NCBI GenBank assembly: GCA_036824045.1
Contig: DAITAZ010000009.1
Coordinates: forward strand, 32,220 to 96,219
Length of the DNA stretch: 64,000 bases
Direction of reading: 5' to 3'
Origin: DAITAZ01 sp036824045
Lineage (GTDB): Bacteria > Pseudomonadota > Gammaproteobacteria > Burkholderiales > Rhodocyclaceae
Of the stretch, positions 16,409-25,271 are shown piece by piece; position 1 is the first letter of the stretch; each line of letters starts with the position of its first letter. Both the position numbers and the translations under genes were made by a program. Under the pieces are notes generated by a model. The model ran no database searches. It saw nothing but the letters and a program-made list of their open reading frames with translations, and had not been told where the DNA came from.

Positions 16409-16802
16409 ACCTGTATACAAACCCTGTGAACACCAATTTCGGTTCCCGCAGCGGTGCAACCAGGAAAGCAAAAGCGCAAAAAACCAGTCCTGCCACCGAC
16501 GCACAGATCCGGAGTGGCTGATTCAGGACAGAGGAAAAGAAGCAGGAGGAGTGGAAGCGAAAAGGTGGCCGGTGCCATCAGGTACCGGCCCAAAAAAGAC
16601 CAGAGAAAGGATTGAAAAATCCACGGGCAAGATTCTAGCGATCCGGCACAACAGGAGATCCGGGGGATTGGCGGGCAATTACCGGGTTATTCCCCCGGCT
16701 CGGACCAAAGGGAAAGGCTGGTGTAAGATGCTGCGGCACGCCGCAGTCCGCTTACCCGAACTGCGGCGTTTTGCCCTCGATACCAACTAGAAGAGAACAG
16801 CC
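16409..16802. other. Noncoding leader region before gshA
   Basis: About 390 bp, relatively purine-rich, without a convincing gene. A 10-bp hairpin with one G-U pair lies at 16567-16576 and 16581-16590 (loop ATCA). A weak -10-like TAAGAT (16724-16729) precedes gshA. I see nothing else. Confidence 0.4.
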
Positions 16803-18086
16803 ATGGTTCCACATTTGACGACGGCCCTGACCGGCCCGTTGCTGGAGCTGGAGAAAACCCTGCTGGCCGCTGATACGGCCATTGAACACTGGATCCGCCT
16901 GAAGTGGCTGGAGCACACGCCGCCCTTCTACGCCTCGGTGGATTTGCGCAATGCCGGCTTCAAGCTGGCGCCGGTGGATACCAACCTCTTCCCGGGCGGC
17001 TTCAACAATCTCGCGCCTGCGCTGGAGCCCCTGTGCGTGCAGGCGGCCATGAGCGCGGTGGAAAAGGTCTGTCCGGAGGCCCGCAACCTGCTGCTGGTGC
17101 CCGAAAGCCACACCCGCAACCTGTTCTACCTGACCAACGTGGCGCGGCTGACCCGCATCCTCCATCACGCGGGCCTGAACGTGCGGGTGGGCAGCCTGAT
17201 CCCCGACCTGACCGAGCCCACGCCCGTGGCCTTGCCGGATGGCAGCAGCGTGTTGCTCGAGCCCCTGGTGCGTGGCGCGCGGCGCCTGGGCCTCAAGGAT
17301 TTTGACCCCTGTGCCATTTTGCTCAACAACGACCTTTCCGGTGGCGTGCCTCCGGTGCTCGAAGGCCTGCACGAGCAATGGCTGATCCCGCCCCTGCACG
17401 CGGGCTGGCATGCGCGCAAGAAGTCCACCCATTTCAGTGCCTATGAGCGGGTGGCGACCGAGTTTGCCGGAATGCTGGGCATCGACCCGTGGCTGCTCAA
17501 TCCCTATTTCGGCGTGTGCCAGGAGCTGGATTTCTGGGAACGCAAGGGCGAGGAATGTCTGGCCGCGACAGTGGATCTGGTGCTGGAGCGGATCCGCGCC
17601 AAGTACCGGGAATACGGCATCGACGAGAAACCCTTTGTGATCGTCAAGGCTGATGCCGGCACCTACGGCATGGGCATCATGACCGTGCGTGACCCTTCCG
17701 AAGTGCGCGAGCTCAATCGCAAGGAACGGAAGAAGATGGCGGTGGTGAAGGAGGGGATGGAAGTCACCCAGGTCCTGATCCAGGAGGGGGTGCCCACGGT
17801 CGAAACGGTGGAAGGCGGCGTGGCCGAACCGGTGGTGTACATGATCGACCGCTACGTGGTCGGAGGTTTCTACCGGGTGCACGGCGCCCGCGGCCGGGAC
17901 GAGAACCTCAACGCACCGGGCATGCACTTCCAGCCCCTGGCCTTCGAGACCGCCTGCTCGCTGCCCGACTGTGCCCAGGCGCCGGAGGCGGCACCCAACC
18001 GTTTCTACACCTACGGCGTGGTGGCACGGCTAGCCCTGCTGGCCGCCGCGCTGGAACTGGAGCAGACTGCTCCACCCGCAGACTGA
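16803..18086 (+). CDS. gshA: Glutamate-cysteine ligase (proteobacterial TIGR02049-type)
   Basis: A 427-residue enzyme for the first step of glutathione synthesis, joining glutamate and cysteine with ATP. It belongs to the distinct GshA group first seen in acidophilic and Betaproteobacteria, not the E. coli type. Characteristic stretches are YASVDLRNAGFKLAPVDTNL (about 41-60), FPGGFNNL, VKADAGTYGMGIMTVRD (about 281-297) and DRYVVGGFYRVHG. The start ATG follows AGAAGAGAACAGCC. gshB starts 21 bp downstream, so the two glutathione genes form an operon, and apbE and a TSUP gene follow in close spacing. Confidence 0.95.
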   Translation: MVPHLTTALTGPLLELEKTLLAADTAIEHWIRLKWLEHTPPFYASVDLRNAGFKLAPVDTNLFPGGFNNLAPALEPLCVQAAMSAVEKVCPEARNLLLVPESHTRNLFYLTNVARLTRILHHAGLNVRVGSLIPDLTEPTPVALPDGSSVLLEPLVRGARRLGLKDFDPCAILLNNDLSGGVPPVLEGLHEQWLIPPLHAGWHARKKSTHFSAYERVATEFAGMLGIDPWLLNPYFGVCQELDFWERKGEECLAATVDLVLERIRAKYREYGIDEKPFVIVKADAGTYGMGIMTVRDPSEVRELNRKERKKMAVVKEGMEVTQVLIQEGVPTVETVEGGVAEPVVYMIDRYVVGGFYRVHGARGRDENLNAPGMHFQPLAFETACSLPDCAQAPEAAPNRFYTYGVVARLALLAAALELEQTAPPAD

Positions 18087-18107
18087 ACCCGTGCCGGAGC
18101 CATCGCC

Positions 18108-19055
18108 ATGCGTCTTGCCTTCATTGTCGATCCGCTCGATCACCTCAAGGCCTACAAGGACTCCTCCATCGCCATGATGCGGGAGGCCCACCGCCGGGGC
18201 CATCAGGTCTGCGCGGTCATGCGCGAAACCCTGGCCTGGCGGGAAGGGGCGGTTTCGGCGGCGGCCACGCCCTTGACCCTGTTTGCCGACGACAAGCACT
18301 GGTTCGAGCCCGGAGAAACCCGTCGCGAGCCCCTTACCGCTTTCGACGCGGTGCTGATGCGGCAGGATCCTCCCTTCGATTTCGAGTACATCACCGCCAC
18401 CTGGCTGCTGGAGCGGGCGGTGAAAGATGGAGCCCGGGTATTCAACGACCCCCGCGCGATCCGCGATCATTCCGAGAAGGTTTCGATCACCGAGTTTGGC
18501 AACCTGGCTCCCACCACTCTGGTGGCGCGGGCGGCGGCGGACCTCAACGCCTTCATCGACGAGCTGGGTGACGTGGTCCTCAAGCCGCTGGACGGCATGG
18601 GCGGAAGCTCCATCTTCCGGGTGCGGCGGAACGACCCCAACCGCAACGTGATCATCGAGACCCTGACCGACCATGGGCGGCGCACGGTGATGGCGCAACG
18701 CTTCATTCCGGAGATCGTGGACGGGGACAAGCGGGTATTGCTCATCGGCGGTCGGGTGGTGCCTTTTTGCCTGGCGCGCATTCCCATGGCCGGAGAAACC
18801 CGCGGCAATCTGGCAGCGGGCGGGCGCGGCGTGGCGCGGCCGCTCACTGCCCGGGACCGGGAAATCGCCGAGACGCTGGCGCCGGTGATGCACAGCCGGG
18901 GCCTGTTGCTGGTGGGCATCGACATCATCGGTGACCATCTCACCGAGGTGAACGTCACCAGCCCCACCTGCTTTGTGGAGATCACCCGGCAGAGCGGCTT
19001 CGACGTGCCCGCCCTGTATGTGGACGCGCTCGAGGCCGCGTGCCGGCAAGCTTGA
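18108..19055 (+). CDS. gshB: Glutathione synthase
   Basis: A 315-residue ATP-grasp enzyme adding glycine to gamma-glutamylcysteine. It begins MRLAFIVDPLDHLKAYKDSS, typical of GshB. The ATP-grasp core shows VVLKPLDGMGGSSIFRV (about 155-172), RFIPEIVDGDKRVLLI and the magnesium/product region VGIDIIGDHLTEVNVTSPTC near 268-287. Cytoplasmic. It follows gshA after 21 bp and overlaps the apbE start by 16 bp, so it is part of a tight plus-strand operon. Confidence 0.97.
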   Translation: MRLAFIVDPLDHLKAYKDSSIAMMREAHRRGHQVCAVMRETLAWREGAVSAAATPLTLFADDKHWFEPGETRREPLTAFDAVLMRQDPPFDFEYITATWLLERAVKDGARVFNDPRAIRDHSEKVSITEFGNLAPTTLVARAAADLNAFIDELGDVVLKPLDGMGGSSIFRVRRNDPNRNVIIETLTDHGRRTVMAQRFIPEIVDGDKRVLLIGGRVVPFCLARIPMAGETRGNLAAGGRGVARPLTARDREIAETLAPVMHSRGLLLVGIDIIGDHLTEVNVTSPTCFVEITRQSGFDVPALYVDALEAACRQA

Positions 19056-20122
19056 TCGCCCGCCGGCCGGCGCTTGCCTGCCTGCTGGTGATGCTGCTGG
19101 TGTGGCTCGCAGGCTGCAGGGGCCAGCCCAAACCGTTTCAGCAGGAATCCTACGTGTTCGGTACCCGGGTCGAGGTGCTGATCCATGGCGTGCCGGAAGC
19201 GCGCGCCCGCGCCGCGGCCAACCAGGTGTTGGGGGAGTTCGATCGCCTTCACCGCATGCTCCATGCCTGGCAGCCTTCCGAACTGACCCGGCTGAATGCC
19301 GCCATTGCCCGGGGTGAGCCGGAAATACCCGTTTCCGCCGAACTGGCGGATCTCCTGACCCATGCCCGAGGCCTGGCCGTGGATACGGAAGGTCTGTTCG
19401 ATCCGGGGATCGGCCAGTTGATCGGACTCTGGGGTTTTCATGGCGATCAGTACATGCCCCGCCTGCCCGGGCCGGAAGCCCTGCAAAGCGCGCTGCGGGC
19501 CCGCCCGGGACTGGCTCAGGTGCGGATCGAGGGACTCAAGGTGTCCTGCCCCAACCGGGCGGTGCAGATCGACCTGGGCGGTTACGCCAAGGGCTATGCC
19601 CTGGATCGGGCGGTGGCCCTGCTCAAGGCAGCCGGGGTGGACAATGCCTTGATCAACATCGGCGGCAACCTCATGGCCTTGGGCAGCAAGGGCAACCTGC
19701 CCTGGCGGGTGGGAATCCAGCACCCCCGGGAACCGCGTCCGATGGCCACCTTGCCCTTGTACGACGGAGAGGCCATCGGCAGCTCGGGGGACTACCAGCG
19801 CTATTTCGAGCTGGAGGGCGTTCGTTACAGCCATCTGCTGGACCCGCGCACCGGTCAGCCCGCCCGTTCCGCCCAGGGGGTCACGGTGCTGATCACGCCC
19901 CGCGCCCGGGCCGGCACCTTGTCCGACGCGCTGAGCAAGCCGGTGTTCATCGCCGGGGCCGGGCACTGGCAGGCACTGGCGGGCAAATTGGGCCTCACCC
20001 ATGTGCTGCGGGTGGATGAGGGCGGGCGGGTGAGTGTCAGCCGTGCCCTGGCCGAGCGCCTGGCCTGGGAGCCGGGGCTTGGTGCCGACGGAGTGGTGGA
20101 ACTGGCGGGGCCACCTCCATGA
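19040..20122 (+). CDS. apbE: FAD:protein FMN transferase (ApbE), lipoprotein
   Basis: A 360-residue ApbE that attaches FMN covalently to threonines of redox proteins such as NqrBC or RnfDG in the periplasm. The N-terminal signal ends in the lipobox WLAGC (Cys about residue 29). Motifs include FGTRVEVLIHG, TEGLFDPGIGQLIGLWGF, VQIDLGGYAKGYALDRAV (flavin/Mg site), and the late HLLDPRTGQPARSAQGVTV. The start is GTG at 19040, overlapping the gshB end by 16 bp; its stop overlaps the next gene by 4 bp. No nqr or rnf gene is visible in the window. Confidence 0.95.
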   Translation: MPASLIARRPALACLLVMLLVWLAGCRGQPKPFQQESYVFGTRVEVLIHGVPEARARAAANQVLGEFDRLHRMLHAWQPSELTRLNAAIARGEPEIPVSAELADLLTHARGLAVDTEGLFDPGIGQLIGLWGFHGDQYMPRLPGPEALQSALRARPGLAQVRIEGLKVSCPNRAVQIDLGGYAKGYALDRAVALLKAAGVDNALINIGGNLMALGSKGNLPWRVGIQHPREPRPMATLPLYDGEAIGSSGDYQRYFELEGVRYSHLLDPRTGQPARSAQGVTVLITPRARAGTLSDALSKPVFIAGAGHWQALAGKLGLTHVLRVDEGGRVSVSRALAERLAWEPGLGADGVVELAGPPP

Positions 20123-20904
20123 GCGGGCTGGGCCTGCCGCCGGAACTTTTGTTCCTGATCCCCATGGCGTTTGTCGCCGGCTTTGTGGATGCGGTGGTGG
20201 GCGGGGGCGGGCTGATCCAGATTCCCGCCCTGTTCCTTGCCTATCCCCAGGCGTCGCCGGCGGCCCTGTTCGGCACCAACAAGCTGGCTTCCATCTGCGG
20301 CACGAGCGTGGCCGCCTGGCGCTACCTGAGGGGCGTCGCGGTGCCCTGGAACGGCGCCCTGCCGGCGGTGGTGGCGGCGCTGGTGGCCGGCTACGGCGGC
20401 GCGGCGGCGGTGAGCCTGATGCCCCGGGAGTGGATGCGGCCGCTGGTACTGGTGCTGCTGGTGCTGGTGGCCCTCTATACTCTTCGCCGGCGGGACTTCG
20501 GCAGCGTGCACGCGCCCCGTCTGGGCCCGGCTGCGGAGCGTTGGATGGGCGCGGTGGTGGGCGCCGTGATCGGCTTCTACGATGGTTTCTTCGGCCCCGG
20601 TACCGGGGCTTTTCTGATCTTCGCCTTCGTCCGGATCTTCGGTTACGACTTCCTGGCGGCTTCGGCCTGCGCCAAGCTGGTGAACTGGATCACCAACTTT
20701 GCGGCCCTGGCCTACTTCGGCGCCACCGGCAACGTGGTGTGGCTGGTGGCCGCAGGCATGGCGGCTGCCAACGTGGGCGGGGCCGCCCTGGGCAGCCGGC
20801 TGGCACTGGCCAAAGGCAGTCCTTTCGTCCGGCGCTTCTTCCTGGTGGTGCTCAGCCTGATGATTGCGCGTCTGGGCTGGGACACGGTGCAGGCCTGGTT
20901 CTGA
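20119..20904 (+). CDS. TSUP family transporter (TauE/SafE-like)
   Basis: A 261-residue polytopic membrane protein, about 7-8 helices, with two family repeats: FVAGFVDAVVGGGGLIQIPA near residue 15 and VIGFYDGFFGPGTGAFLIFA near 150. The conserved FGTNKLASICGTSVAAWRY after the first repeat fits the TauE/SafE (TSUP) family, which moves organic or inorganic sulfur anions and related acids. It overlaps the apbE stop by 4 bp (ATGA), so it is the last gene of the gshA operon. A link to sulfur compounds would suit that context, but the substrate is unknown. Confidence 0.9.
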   Translation: MSGLGLPPELLFLIPMAFVAGFVDAVVGGGGLIQIPALFLAYPQASPAALFGTNKLASICGTSVAAWRYLRGVAVPWNGALPAVVAALVAGYGGAAAVSLMPREWMRPLVLVLLVLVALYTLRRRDFGSVHAPRLGPAAERWMGAVVGAVIGFYDGFFGPGTGAFLIFAFVRIFGYDFLAASACAKLVNWITNFAALAYFGATGNVVWLVAAGMAAANVGGAALGSRLALAKGSPFVRRFFLVVLSLMIARLGWDTVQAWF

Positions 20905-21014
20905 CTTGAGCGGCTGGTATCCGGGATTTCCCCGGGGACCATCCCCCTGTCCTCGCTGTCGTCATTTCCGTTACCCATTCGGACTGTGCATGCTGCATTG
21001 CGGAATACGGACTG

Positions 21015-21506
21015 ATGACGAACTCGACCCCCGAAACCATGCTGATCCGGCAACTGGTGCAGGTGCACCGCCTGGAGGTTGGCCGCATTCGCCATCACCT
21101 GCGGCGGAGCCGGGCGATCAGGCCCTCCCCTGCCGTGCTCGGGCGCACCGACACGTGCGCCCTGGGGCGCTGGCTGGCCGGACCGGATGCAGCCAGGCTT
21201 CCTCTTGCCATCGGTGAAGCCTTGCATCAGCTCCATGCCGCTTTGCACCAGGAAGCCACCCACCTGGCCGGGCTCGCGCTCGTGGATCAGCCACCCCCAC
21301 AGGCGTGGGAGGACTCCTGCGCGCTCTTTCACCAGATTGCCCGCAAGCTCGAGCAACTCCTGCAGGGCCTGGCGGCCGACGCCTTTCAGGACAGCCCTCA
21401 ACACGCGGCGCGCAGTATCCACATCTTGCCCACATGGATCCCACAGGTTTGTCCACAGCCGGGGAGTGCTAGGCTTGGTGTATCCAACCAACTTGTTCCG
21501 GAATGA
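21015..21506 (+). CDS. CZB (chemoreceptor zinc-binding) domain protein, stand-alone
   Basis: A 163-residue soluble protein. The pattern VHRLEVGRIRHHL, then DTCALGRWLAGPD, then HQLHAALHQEATHL matches the CZB domain, in which one Cys and three His bind zinc. In chemoreceptors and diguanylate cyclases this domain senses zinc or hypochlorite. Here no other domain is attached; the C-terminal 40 residues are unassigned. No strong ribosome binding site precedes the ATG. It overlaps the AlkD-like gene by 4 bp. A stand-alone zinc sensor is inference. Confidence 0.65.
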   Translation: MTNSTPETMLIRQLVQVHRLEVGRIRHHLRRSRAIRPSPAVLGRTDTCALGRWLAGPDAARLPLAIGEALHQLHAALHQEATHLAGLALVDQPPPQAWEDSCALFHQIARKLEQLLQGLAADAFQDSPQHAARSIHILPTWIPQVCPQPGSARLGVSNQLVPE

Positions 21507-22180
21507 CCGACACCGCCCGCCAGATCCGGTCCGCGCTTGAGCAGCTGGCCGACGCCGACCGTGCCCGGCCCATGGCGGCCTACATGCGCGACCGTTTTCC
21601 GTTTTTCGGCATCCCCACGCCGCAGCGGCGCGCCGCATTGCGCCCCCTGCTGACCAGCCACCCGCGCCAGCACGCGCTGCTGCTGGCCACGGCACAGGCT
21701 TTATGGGGCGAAGCGGAGCGGGAATGCCAGTACGCTGCCGCGGATCTCCTCATCCGCCACCAGCGGACCCTGGAGCCGGAGGACCTGCCGGGACTGGAGG
21801 CACTGGTGGTCGCCAAGCCCTGGTGGGACACGGTGGACGCCCTGGCCACCCGGGTGATCGGGCCGCTGGTGCTGCGGCACCGGGAGTTGGTGGCGAACAT
21901 GGACCGCTGGATCGAGGATCCGGACATCTGGCGGGTGCGGGTTGCCCTGCTCCACCAGTTGCAGTGGAAGGAGGCGACCGACGCCGAGCGCCTTTTCGCC
22001 TACTGCCGGCGCCAGGCCGGACATCCGGACTTCTTCATCCGCAAGGGCATAGGCTGGGCATTGCGCCAGTACGCCCGCACCGATGCCGCCGCCGTCCGGG
22101 CTTTCATCCTGGCCGAGGCGGCGCGCCTTTCCCCGCTTTCCCTGCGGGAGGCGGGCAAGCATCTGGGCGCCTGCCCCTAG
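21503..22180 (+). CDS. AlkD-like DNA alkylation repair protein
   Basis: A 225-residue helical-repeat protein of the DNA alkylation repair (AlkD) family. Early motifs are MAAYMRDRFPFFGIPTPQRR and WGEAERECQYAAADLL. The middle has PWWDTVDALATRVIGPLV, where the tryptophans correspond to the DNA-cradling aromatic residues. The end is FFIRKGIGWALRQYARTDAA and LSPLSLREAGKHLG. AlkD removes N3- and N7-alkylated bases without base flipping. Cytoplasmic. It overlaps the CZB gene by 4 bp (ATGA), so they are co-translated; what links zinc sensing to base repair is not known. Confidence 0.9.
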   Translation: MTDTARQIRSALEQLADADRARPMAAYMRDRFPFFGIPTPQRRAALRPLLTSHPRQHALLLATAQALWGEAERECQYAAADLLIRHQRTLEPEDLPGLEALVVAKPWWDTVDALATRVIGPLVLRHRELVANMDRWIEDPDIWRVRVALLHQLQWKEATDAERLFAYCRRQAGHPDFFIRKGIGWALRQYARTDAAAVRAFILAEAARLSPLSLREAGKHLGACP

Positions 22181-22201
22181 CCCACCCGCCGCACCCCCTG
22201 T

Positions 22202-23839
22202 TCAAGTGGCCAAGGCCGCGCTCACCATCGCCTGTGCTTCGGCGATGATCCGCTCCAGGTGCTCCGCGCTGACGAAGCTTTCGGCGTAGAGCTTGTAGAT
22301 GTCCTCGGTTCCCGAGGGTCGGGCGGCGAACCAGCCGTTGGCGGTGGTGACCTTGAGGCCGCCGATGGGGGCGTCGTTGCCCGGCGCGCGGGTGAGCCGC
22401 GCGGTGATGGCGTCGCCGGCCAGGGTGTCGGCGGCGACGCGCTCCGGGGTGAGGTGCTTGAAGGCGGCCTTCTGGGCCTTGCTCACCGGGCTGTCGATGC
22501 GGCGGTAGAAGGGGCTGCCGTATTCGGCTTCCAGCTTGCGGTAGTAGGCGCCCGGGTCCTGGCCGGTGACGGCGGTGATCTCCGCCGCCAGCAGGCCCAG
22601 CAGGATGCCGTCCTTGTCCGTCACCCAGACGCTGCCGTCCCGGCGCAGGAAGGCGGCGCCGGCGCTTTCCTCGCCGCCGAAGCACAGGCTGCCCGCCTGC
22701 AGCCCGGCGGAGAACCACTTGAAGCCCACGGGCACTTCGATCATGCGGGCGCCCAGGCCGGCTACCACCCGGTCGATGAGGGCGCTGGAAACCAGCGTCT
22801 TGCCCACGGCCACGGTCTTCGCCCACTGGGGCCGGTGGGTGAGCAGGTAGTGGATGGCGACGGCGAGGAAGTGATTGGGGTTCAATAGCCCCATGGAGGG
22901 GGTGACGATGCCGTGGCGGTCCACGTCCGCGTCGTTGCCCCAGGCAATGTCGAAGCGGTCCTTGAGCGCCACCAGGCTGGCCATGGCGTAGGGGCTGGAG
23001 CAATCCATGCGGATCTTGCCGTCGTGGTCCAGGGTCATGAAGGCGAAGGCCGGGTCCACCTTGGTGTTCACCACCTCGATGTTCAGACCGTAGCGCTCGG
23101 CGATGGGCCGCCAGTAGGCCACGGCCGCGCCGCCCAGCGGGTCCACACCGATCTTGAGCTCGGCTTCGCGGATGGCCGCCATATCGATGGCGTTTTCCAG
23201 GTCCGCCACGTAGGGGGCGACGAAGTCGATGGCCTGGGTGGTGGGTGCGGCCAGCGCAGCGTCGAAGGCCACCCGCTTCACGCCCCGGTTGCCCTCCTCC
23301 AGCAGGGCGTTGGCGCGGCGCTCGATCCAGCCGGTGACGTCCGTATCCGCCGGGCCGCCGTGGGTGGGGTTGTACTTGATGCCGCCGTCCACGGGCGGAT
23401 TGTGGGAGGGGGTGATGACGATTCCGTCGGCCCGGGGCGCGCCGGCGTCCGCGTTCCAGGCCAGGATGGCGCGGGAGATCACCGGCGTGGGCGTGTAGCC
23501 GCCGTCTGCCTGGTAGCGCACCTGGACGCCATTGGCGGCGAGCACTTCCAGGCAGTTCTTCTGGGCGGGGGCGGACAAAGCGTGGGTGTCCATGCCCAGG
23601 AACAGCGGGCCGGTAACGCCTTGCTCCGCCCGGTATTCGCACACCGCCTGGGTGATGGCCAGGATGTGGGCTTCGTTGAAACTGCCGGCGAGGGCGCAGC
23701 CCCGGTGGCCGCTGGTGCCGAAGGCGACCCGCTGGGCCGGGTCGGAAACCTCCGGCGTGTCGTGGTAGGCGCGCAGCAGGGCGGCGATGTCGGTGAGGTC
23801 TTCGGCTTGGGCGGGCAGGCCGGCGCGGGGGTGAGACAT
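22202..23839 (-). CDS. pgm: Phosphoglucomutase (alpha-D-glucose phosphate-specific)
   Basis: A 545-residue enzyme interconverting glucose 1-phosphate and glucose 6-phosphate. Substrate and catalytic motifs are intact: VAFGTSGHRG at 38-47, the phosphoserine loop TPSHNPP with Ser145, the magnesium loop GNDADVDRHGI near residue 300, and GGEESAGAAFLRRDG near 390. Length matches bacterial Pgm (546 in E. coli). It supplies precursors for glycogen and surface polysaccharides. It is a single minus-strand gene, convergent with the AlkD-like gene 21 bp away. Confidence 0.97.
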   Translation of the reverse strand: MSHPRAGLPAQAEDLTDIAALLRAYHDTPEVSDPAQRVAFGTSGHRGCALAGSFNEAHILAITQAVCEYRAEQGVTGPLFLGMDTHALSAPAQKNCLEVLAANGVQVRYQADGGYTPTPVISRAILAWNADAGAPRADGIVITPSHNPPVDGGIKYNPTHGGPADTDVTGWIERRANALLEEGNRGVKRVAFDAALAAPTTQAIDFVAPYVADLENAIDMAAIREAELKIGVDPLGGAAVAYWRPIAERYGLNIEVVNTKVDPAFAFMTLDHDGKIRMDCSSPYAMASLVALKDRFDIAWGNDADVDRHGIVTPSMGLLNPNHFLAVAIHYLLTHRPQWAKTVAVGKTLVSSALIDRVVAGLGARMIEVPVGFKWFSAGLQAGSLCFGGEESAGAAFLRRDGSVWVTDKDGILLGLLAAEITAVTGQDPGAYYRKLEAEYGSPFYRRIDSPVSKAQKAAFKHLTPERVAADTLAGDAITARLTRAPGNDAPIGGLKVTTANGWFAARPSGTEDIYKLYAESFVSAEHLERIIAEAQAMVSAALAT

Positions 23840-23929
23840 GGTGTTGCTCCTGGCAATGAACGTCTGCCATGAAGCATACCCCCCGCCGGGGCCATTCGAC
23901 TGTGAGGGAAGAGACGGCTTGCCGGCTGT

Positions 23930-23943
23930 TTGATCTGGGTCAG
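23930..23943 (+). promoter_or_regulatory. FNR/ANR-type box
   Basis: TTGATCTGGGTCAG differs from the FNR/ANR consensus TTGAT-N4-ATCAA at two positions. It lies 116 bp before the start of the Pro-rich lipoprotein gene and 91 bp before pgm, in their shared intergenic region. Which gene it controls, if any, is open; no strong -10 follows at the usual class II distance. Confidence 0.35.
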
Positions 23944-24058
23944 GCGTGGCTAGTGCCGTCCGTTTGTAGGGACTTTTCGCCGTTGCGGTGCACTTTGCCG
24001 GTGGTCCGGGCGTTGACTCTTCATCGGGCCCGACGGGACCGCCTCAAAGGAAGGCATC

Positions 24059-24967
24059 ATGGCTGTGCGCAGGGCAGTGGCGATGGGAATGTTGGCGGCG
24101 GGCATCCTGGCAGGCTGTGTGTTGCCGCCCCCGTACCCGGGCGACAGCATGGGGGCGATGGAGGACGCCGCCTTGCCCCCCGTCGAGTACGTGGTAGGGG
24201 GCGCGCCCGTTTATTACGCGGTGGAGCCGGGGGTCGCCTATTACCCGATCTTCCTGGACACCCCCGGTAGCTGCCATTGCGTGGTACCCATGCGCTACGC
24301 GGGCGGTGTGTGGTTCGGGCTGGGGGGTGTGATCCTGCATCGGGGCTATCTCCCTCTGCGCCATCCGGCGCCCCACCAGCGGGAAATCTGGCTGCGCAGC
24401 GGCGGCGTGTGGCAGGGCCATGCGCCTCTGCACGGCAGTTTCGGGTACCAGGGCAGCCGACCGTACTCCGTGCCGCCGCCGGGCAGCCTCCACGGCGACC
24501 GCTACGACCCGCCCCGGGGCCAACCCTATCCTTACCGCCGCCATGAGGGCTCCAGCCCCGGCTACGAGTATCCGCCCCGGGGCGCCTACCCGGGCCCACG
24601 GCAGAATCCGCCCGCCGGCTACGGCCCTCCGCCTCAGCCAGCGCCCGCGCAGGCCGCACCGCCCACGCCCATGCGGGCACCCCTGTTTCCCCGCCCGGCT
24701 GCCCAACCGCAGCCTCCGGCACCCGTGCAGGCACCGATCCCGCAACCGCAACAGCCTCCCCCCATTCATCACCGGGAGGAGCGACGCGAGCATTTCGAAC
24801 GCCCGGCCATGCCTCCACCACCGGTCATGCAGCGGGAGCAGCCTGCTCCGGCGGTGCGCCCGTCGCCTCCCGGTCAACTGGAACATCGCCCGCAAATGCC
24901 CGCCCGGGGCGGAATGGGCCCCCGGGGCTGCGCTCCGGACGAGCGTTCGGCCGGGCGTTGCCCGTAA
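24059..24967 (+). CDS. Proline-rich lipoprotein of unknown function
   Basis: A 302-residue protein I do not recognise. Residues 1-20 are a lipoprotein signal ending in AGILAGC. Residues 40-145 are Gly/Tyr-rich with aromatic patches (PVYYAVEPGVAYYPIF). From about 145 to the end it is low-complexity, rich in Pro, Arg, Gln and Tyr. The C-terminus has a short Cys-containing segment (GCAPDERSAGRC). A surface or envelope role is likely from the lipobox. AAAGGAAGG lies before the ATG. It stands alone, downstream of an FNR-like box. Confidence 0.75.
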   Translation: MAVRRAVAMGMLAAGILAGCVLPPPYPGDSMGAMEDAALPPVEYVVGGAPVYYAVEPGVAYYPIFLDTPGSCHCVVPMRYAGGVWFGLGGVILHRGYLPLRHPAPHQREIWLRSGGVWQGHAPLHGSFGYQGSRPYSVPPPGSLHGDRYDPPRGQPYPYRRHEGSSPGYEYPPRGAYPGPRQNPPAGYGPPPQPAPAQAAPPTPMRAPLFPRPAAQPQPPAPVQAPIPQPQQPPPIHHREERREHFERPAMPPPPVMQREQPAPAVRPSPPGQLEHRPQMPARGGMGPRGCAPDERSAGRCP

Positions 24968-25271
24968 CGCCGGAGTCGGAGCCCGGCTGGCTCGAAACCG
25001 GCTTGCACAGGCGCTTCAGCCCGCCCACGCGAGCGGTGCGCGGTACGGCCGCTGCTCGGGCGGATGACGGGGATGTCGGCTCCGTCCGACGCGGGAGATG
25101 GGCGTCCACCGATATCCGGGGCGCCACGCAGCGATCGGAGCACCGTGTCGGGAGGCCTGGCGGAAAGGCATCCGGTGGCGGACCATCGCATCTGCAGCGG
25201 TTTTCGTGCCGGGCAGCGGGAACACGCGCCCTCCCCCTACAATCTCCCTTCTTTTGCTCCCGTCCGCTGCC
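24968..25271. other. Intergenic region before uvrA
   Basis: About 300 bp of GC-rich sequence without a convincing gene, repeat or RNA. The only signal is TACAAT at 25238-25243. Confidence 0.5.
25238..25243 (+). promoter_or_regulatory. Putative -10 element for the tandem uvrA gene
   Basis: TACAAT, 28 nt before the ATG at 25272, the same spacing as for other genes in the window. No good -35 and no LexA box are visible. Confidence 0.4.

Noticed and set aside
18467..20002. 511-codon minus-strand open frame over gshB and apbE
   Set aside because: Antisense to clearly recognised genes; composition biased and no family features.
21440..21462. TTGTCCACA as a single DnaA-like box
   Set aside because: One isolated near-match inside a coding gene; expected by chance and not part of a cluster.
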